Shown here: positions 4,808 through 5,667 of the stretch, piece by piece
Layout: every line of letters begins with the position of its first letter
Numbering within the stretch: the stretch's first letter is position 1
NCBI GenBank assembly: GCA_013330285.1
Contig: DUIP01000129.1
Coordinates: 1-5,667, forward strand
DNA: 5,667 nt
Source: Candidatus Poseidoniaceae archaeon
Lineage (GTDB): Archaea > Thermoplasmatota > Poseidoniia > Poseidoniales > Poseidoniaceae
Reading direction: 5' to 3'
Program-made: the position numbers and the translations under genes
Notes under the pieces: model-generated
The model's database searches: none
What the model saw: only the letters and a program-made list of their open reading frames with translations
What the model was told of the DNA's origin: nothing

Positions 4808-5667
4808 ATGGACCTCCTCGCTTGTACATGGATGACTCGCTCGCTTGGTGAAGCGGTCGCATCCGTAGCACTGGAAGAGGATGACTCGGTTCTTGTCGGT
4901 GGATGGAATGGTACGCTCAAGCGTTGGGATGAGAAAGGCGATCTTTTGTGGAGTGCTCAATTAAATGACCGAATTAACGACTTAGCACTGGGTGAAGATT
5001 GCATCATTGCCACTGCAGGGCTTCATCTTGTGTGCCTTGAACGGAGCACAGGTGATGTCCGATGGTCTCATGCACTCGAAGGAAGTGCAGACTCTACGCT
5101 GCTTTTCCAAGACATTGTCTATGCGGTTTCTTCTGTGTATGACATTGAACACAACGACTTCATCGAATCTGCAGTATGGGCATTTGATCTCAACGGTGAC
5201 CAGTTATGGGTCAACAGAATGGATGAGCGCCCTTGGACCATGCTCGCCCACCAAGACTCAGTTTGGCTTGGCCTTGGAAGGCCAAAGTGTGGGTTCGCAA
5301 CACTTGATGCAGATGGTGCTTTAGAGCACCAAAAAGAAGCTGCAGACTCGCCGGTGACCAGCGGTTCTGCATGCGAACAACGCCTCTTATTTGGCCATGC
5401 AAATGGGACTGTTTCAAATCATTCTTCTGAAGTCATCCTCGTCCGAGAACACGGGATTGAATCACTGGATTGTTTTGAACATGGGTGGGCCCTTGCGGAC
5501 GAATCAGGGTCTGTTTGTTCATTTGATGAACAAGGAAACGAACGTTGGTGCCTTGAAGGCGACGCTGTCGAAGCCCACATGAAGGGCTTTGATTCGAACG
5601 GGAAAGCGACCCATTGGATTGCGCGTTGGTCTGGTGTTTCGGGCTATCTTGTTGCCGTCGACGGCCA
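4808..5667 (+). CDS. PQQ/WD-type beta-propeller protein, 3' end cut off
   Basis: The frame is open from ATG 4808 to the window edge, 286 complete codons with no stop. It contains a degenerate repeat in which a display strand is followed by a D-x-x-G-x-x-x-W turn: RWDEKGDLLW ending at W48, ERSTGDVRW at W86, DLNGDQLWV at W134, DADGALEHQ near 167-175 where the Trp is lost, and DEQGNERW at W247. This spacing of roughly 38 to 50 residues is that of PQQ-like (pyrrolo-quinoline quinone repeat) or WD40-like propeller blades. A propeller usually needs six to eight blades, so the missing part probably holds more. No signal peptide or membrane segment is visible, so it is probably cytoplasmic, unlike periplasmic PQQ dehydrogenases and BamB, and there is no sign of a catalytic quinone site. 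It has eight cysteines in 286 residues. The nearest upstream in-frame stop is at 4781-4783 with no other ATG after it, so the start is firm unless a non-ATG codon is used. Function unknown; a protein-interaction scaffold is the simplest guess. Confidence 0.75.
   Translation, partial: MDLLACTWMTRSLGEAVASVALEEDDSVLVGGWNGTLKRWDEKGDLLWSAQLNDRINDLALGEDCIIATAGLHLVCLERSTGDVRWSHALEGSADSTLLFQDIVYAVSSVYDIEHNDFIESAVWAFDLNGDQLWVNRMDERPWTMLAHQDSVWLGLGRPKCGFATLDADGALEHQKEAADSPVTSGSACEQRLLFGHANGTVSNHSSEVILVREHGIESLDCFEHGWALADESGSVCSFDEQGNERWCLEGDAVEAHMKGFDSNGKATHWIARWSGVSGYLVAVDG

Noticed and set aside
4736..4960. Minus-strand 74-residue frame across the membrane protein/propeller junction
   Set aside because: It spans the end of one supported gene and the start of another, has no recognisable motif, and the plus-strand propeller frame has clear repeat structure.
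4992..5582. Plus-strand frames at 4992-5324 and 5391-5582
   Set aside because: Both are out-of-frame shadows of the propeller gene, which stays open across the whole region and shows periodic D-x-x-G-x-x-x-W turns.
1..5667. CRISPR array, tRNA, rRNA, insertion sequence or defence island
   Set aside because: I looked for regularly spaced repeats, tRNA-like cloverleaf sequence in the gaps, transposase motifs and terminal repeats and saw none; all gaps are 104 bp or shorter.

Overview
The window looks like a piece of a compact archaeal chromosome, most probably a marine Group II euryarchaeote (Candidatus Poseidoniales) or a close relative. The lineage call is inference. It rests on the start of a separately encoded, archaeal-type GMP synthase glutaminase subunit at the left edge, a small KEOPS Pcc1-like gene, an archaeal-style HflX with a GYGGGG linker, a membrane protein with an exposed carboxypeptidase-regulatory-like domain, and a PQQ/WD-type beta-propeller protein without a signal peptide. 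Gene spacing is very tight (0 to 104 bp), and Shine-Dalgarno sites are clear at only some genes. I see no rRNA, tRNA, CRISPR array, insertion sequence or phage gene.

Layout, left to right. 1-68 (-) is the first 22 codons of guaA subunit A, running off the left edge. 69-172 is a divergent intergenic region. 173-1309 (+) encodes an FAD-dependent oxidoreductase of the phytoene desaturase/amine oxidase superfold. 1342-2121 (+) encodes an exodeoxyribonuclease III-family AP endonuclease with its catalytic residues intact. 2122-2340 (-) is a short Pcc1-like gene whose stop codon abuts the xth stop codon. 2365-3795 (+) encodes the GTPase HflX and is divergent from the Pcc1-like gene by only 24 bp. 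3816-4760 (+) encodes a multi-pass membrane protein with one Ig-like regulatory domain. 4808-5667 (+) encodes a beta-propeller protein cut by the right edge.

Functionally the window is mostly housekeeping: purine synthesis, DNA base-excision repair, tRNA t6A modification (if the Pcc1 call holds) and ribosome-associated GTPase function. The two rightmost genes are lineage-type proteins of unknown role. The oxidoreductase and xth genes could be co-transcribed, as could hflX and the membrane protein gene. I found no convincing new defence or mobile system. The most useful observations are the small antisense-strand gene squeezed between xth and hflX, the truncated guaA start, the hairpin that occludes the start codon of the membrane protein gene, and the uncharacterised membrane/propeller pair.
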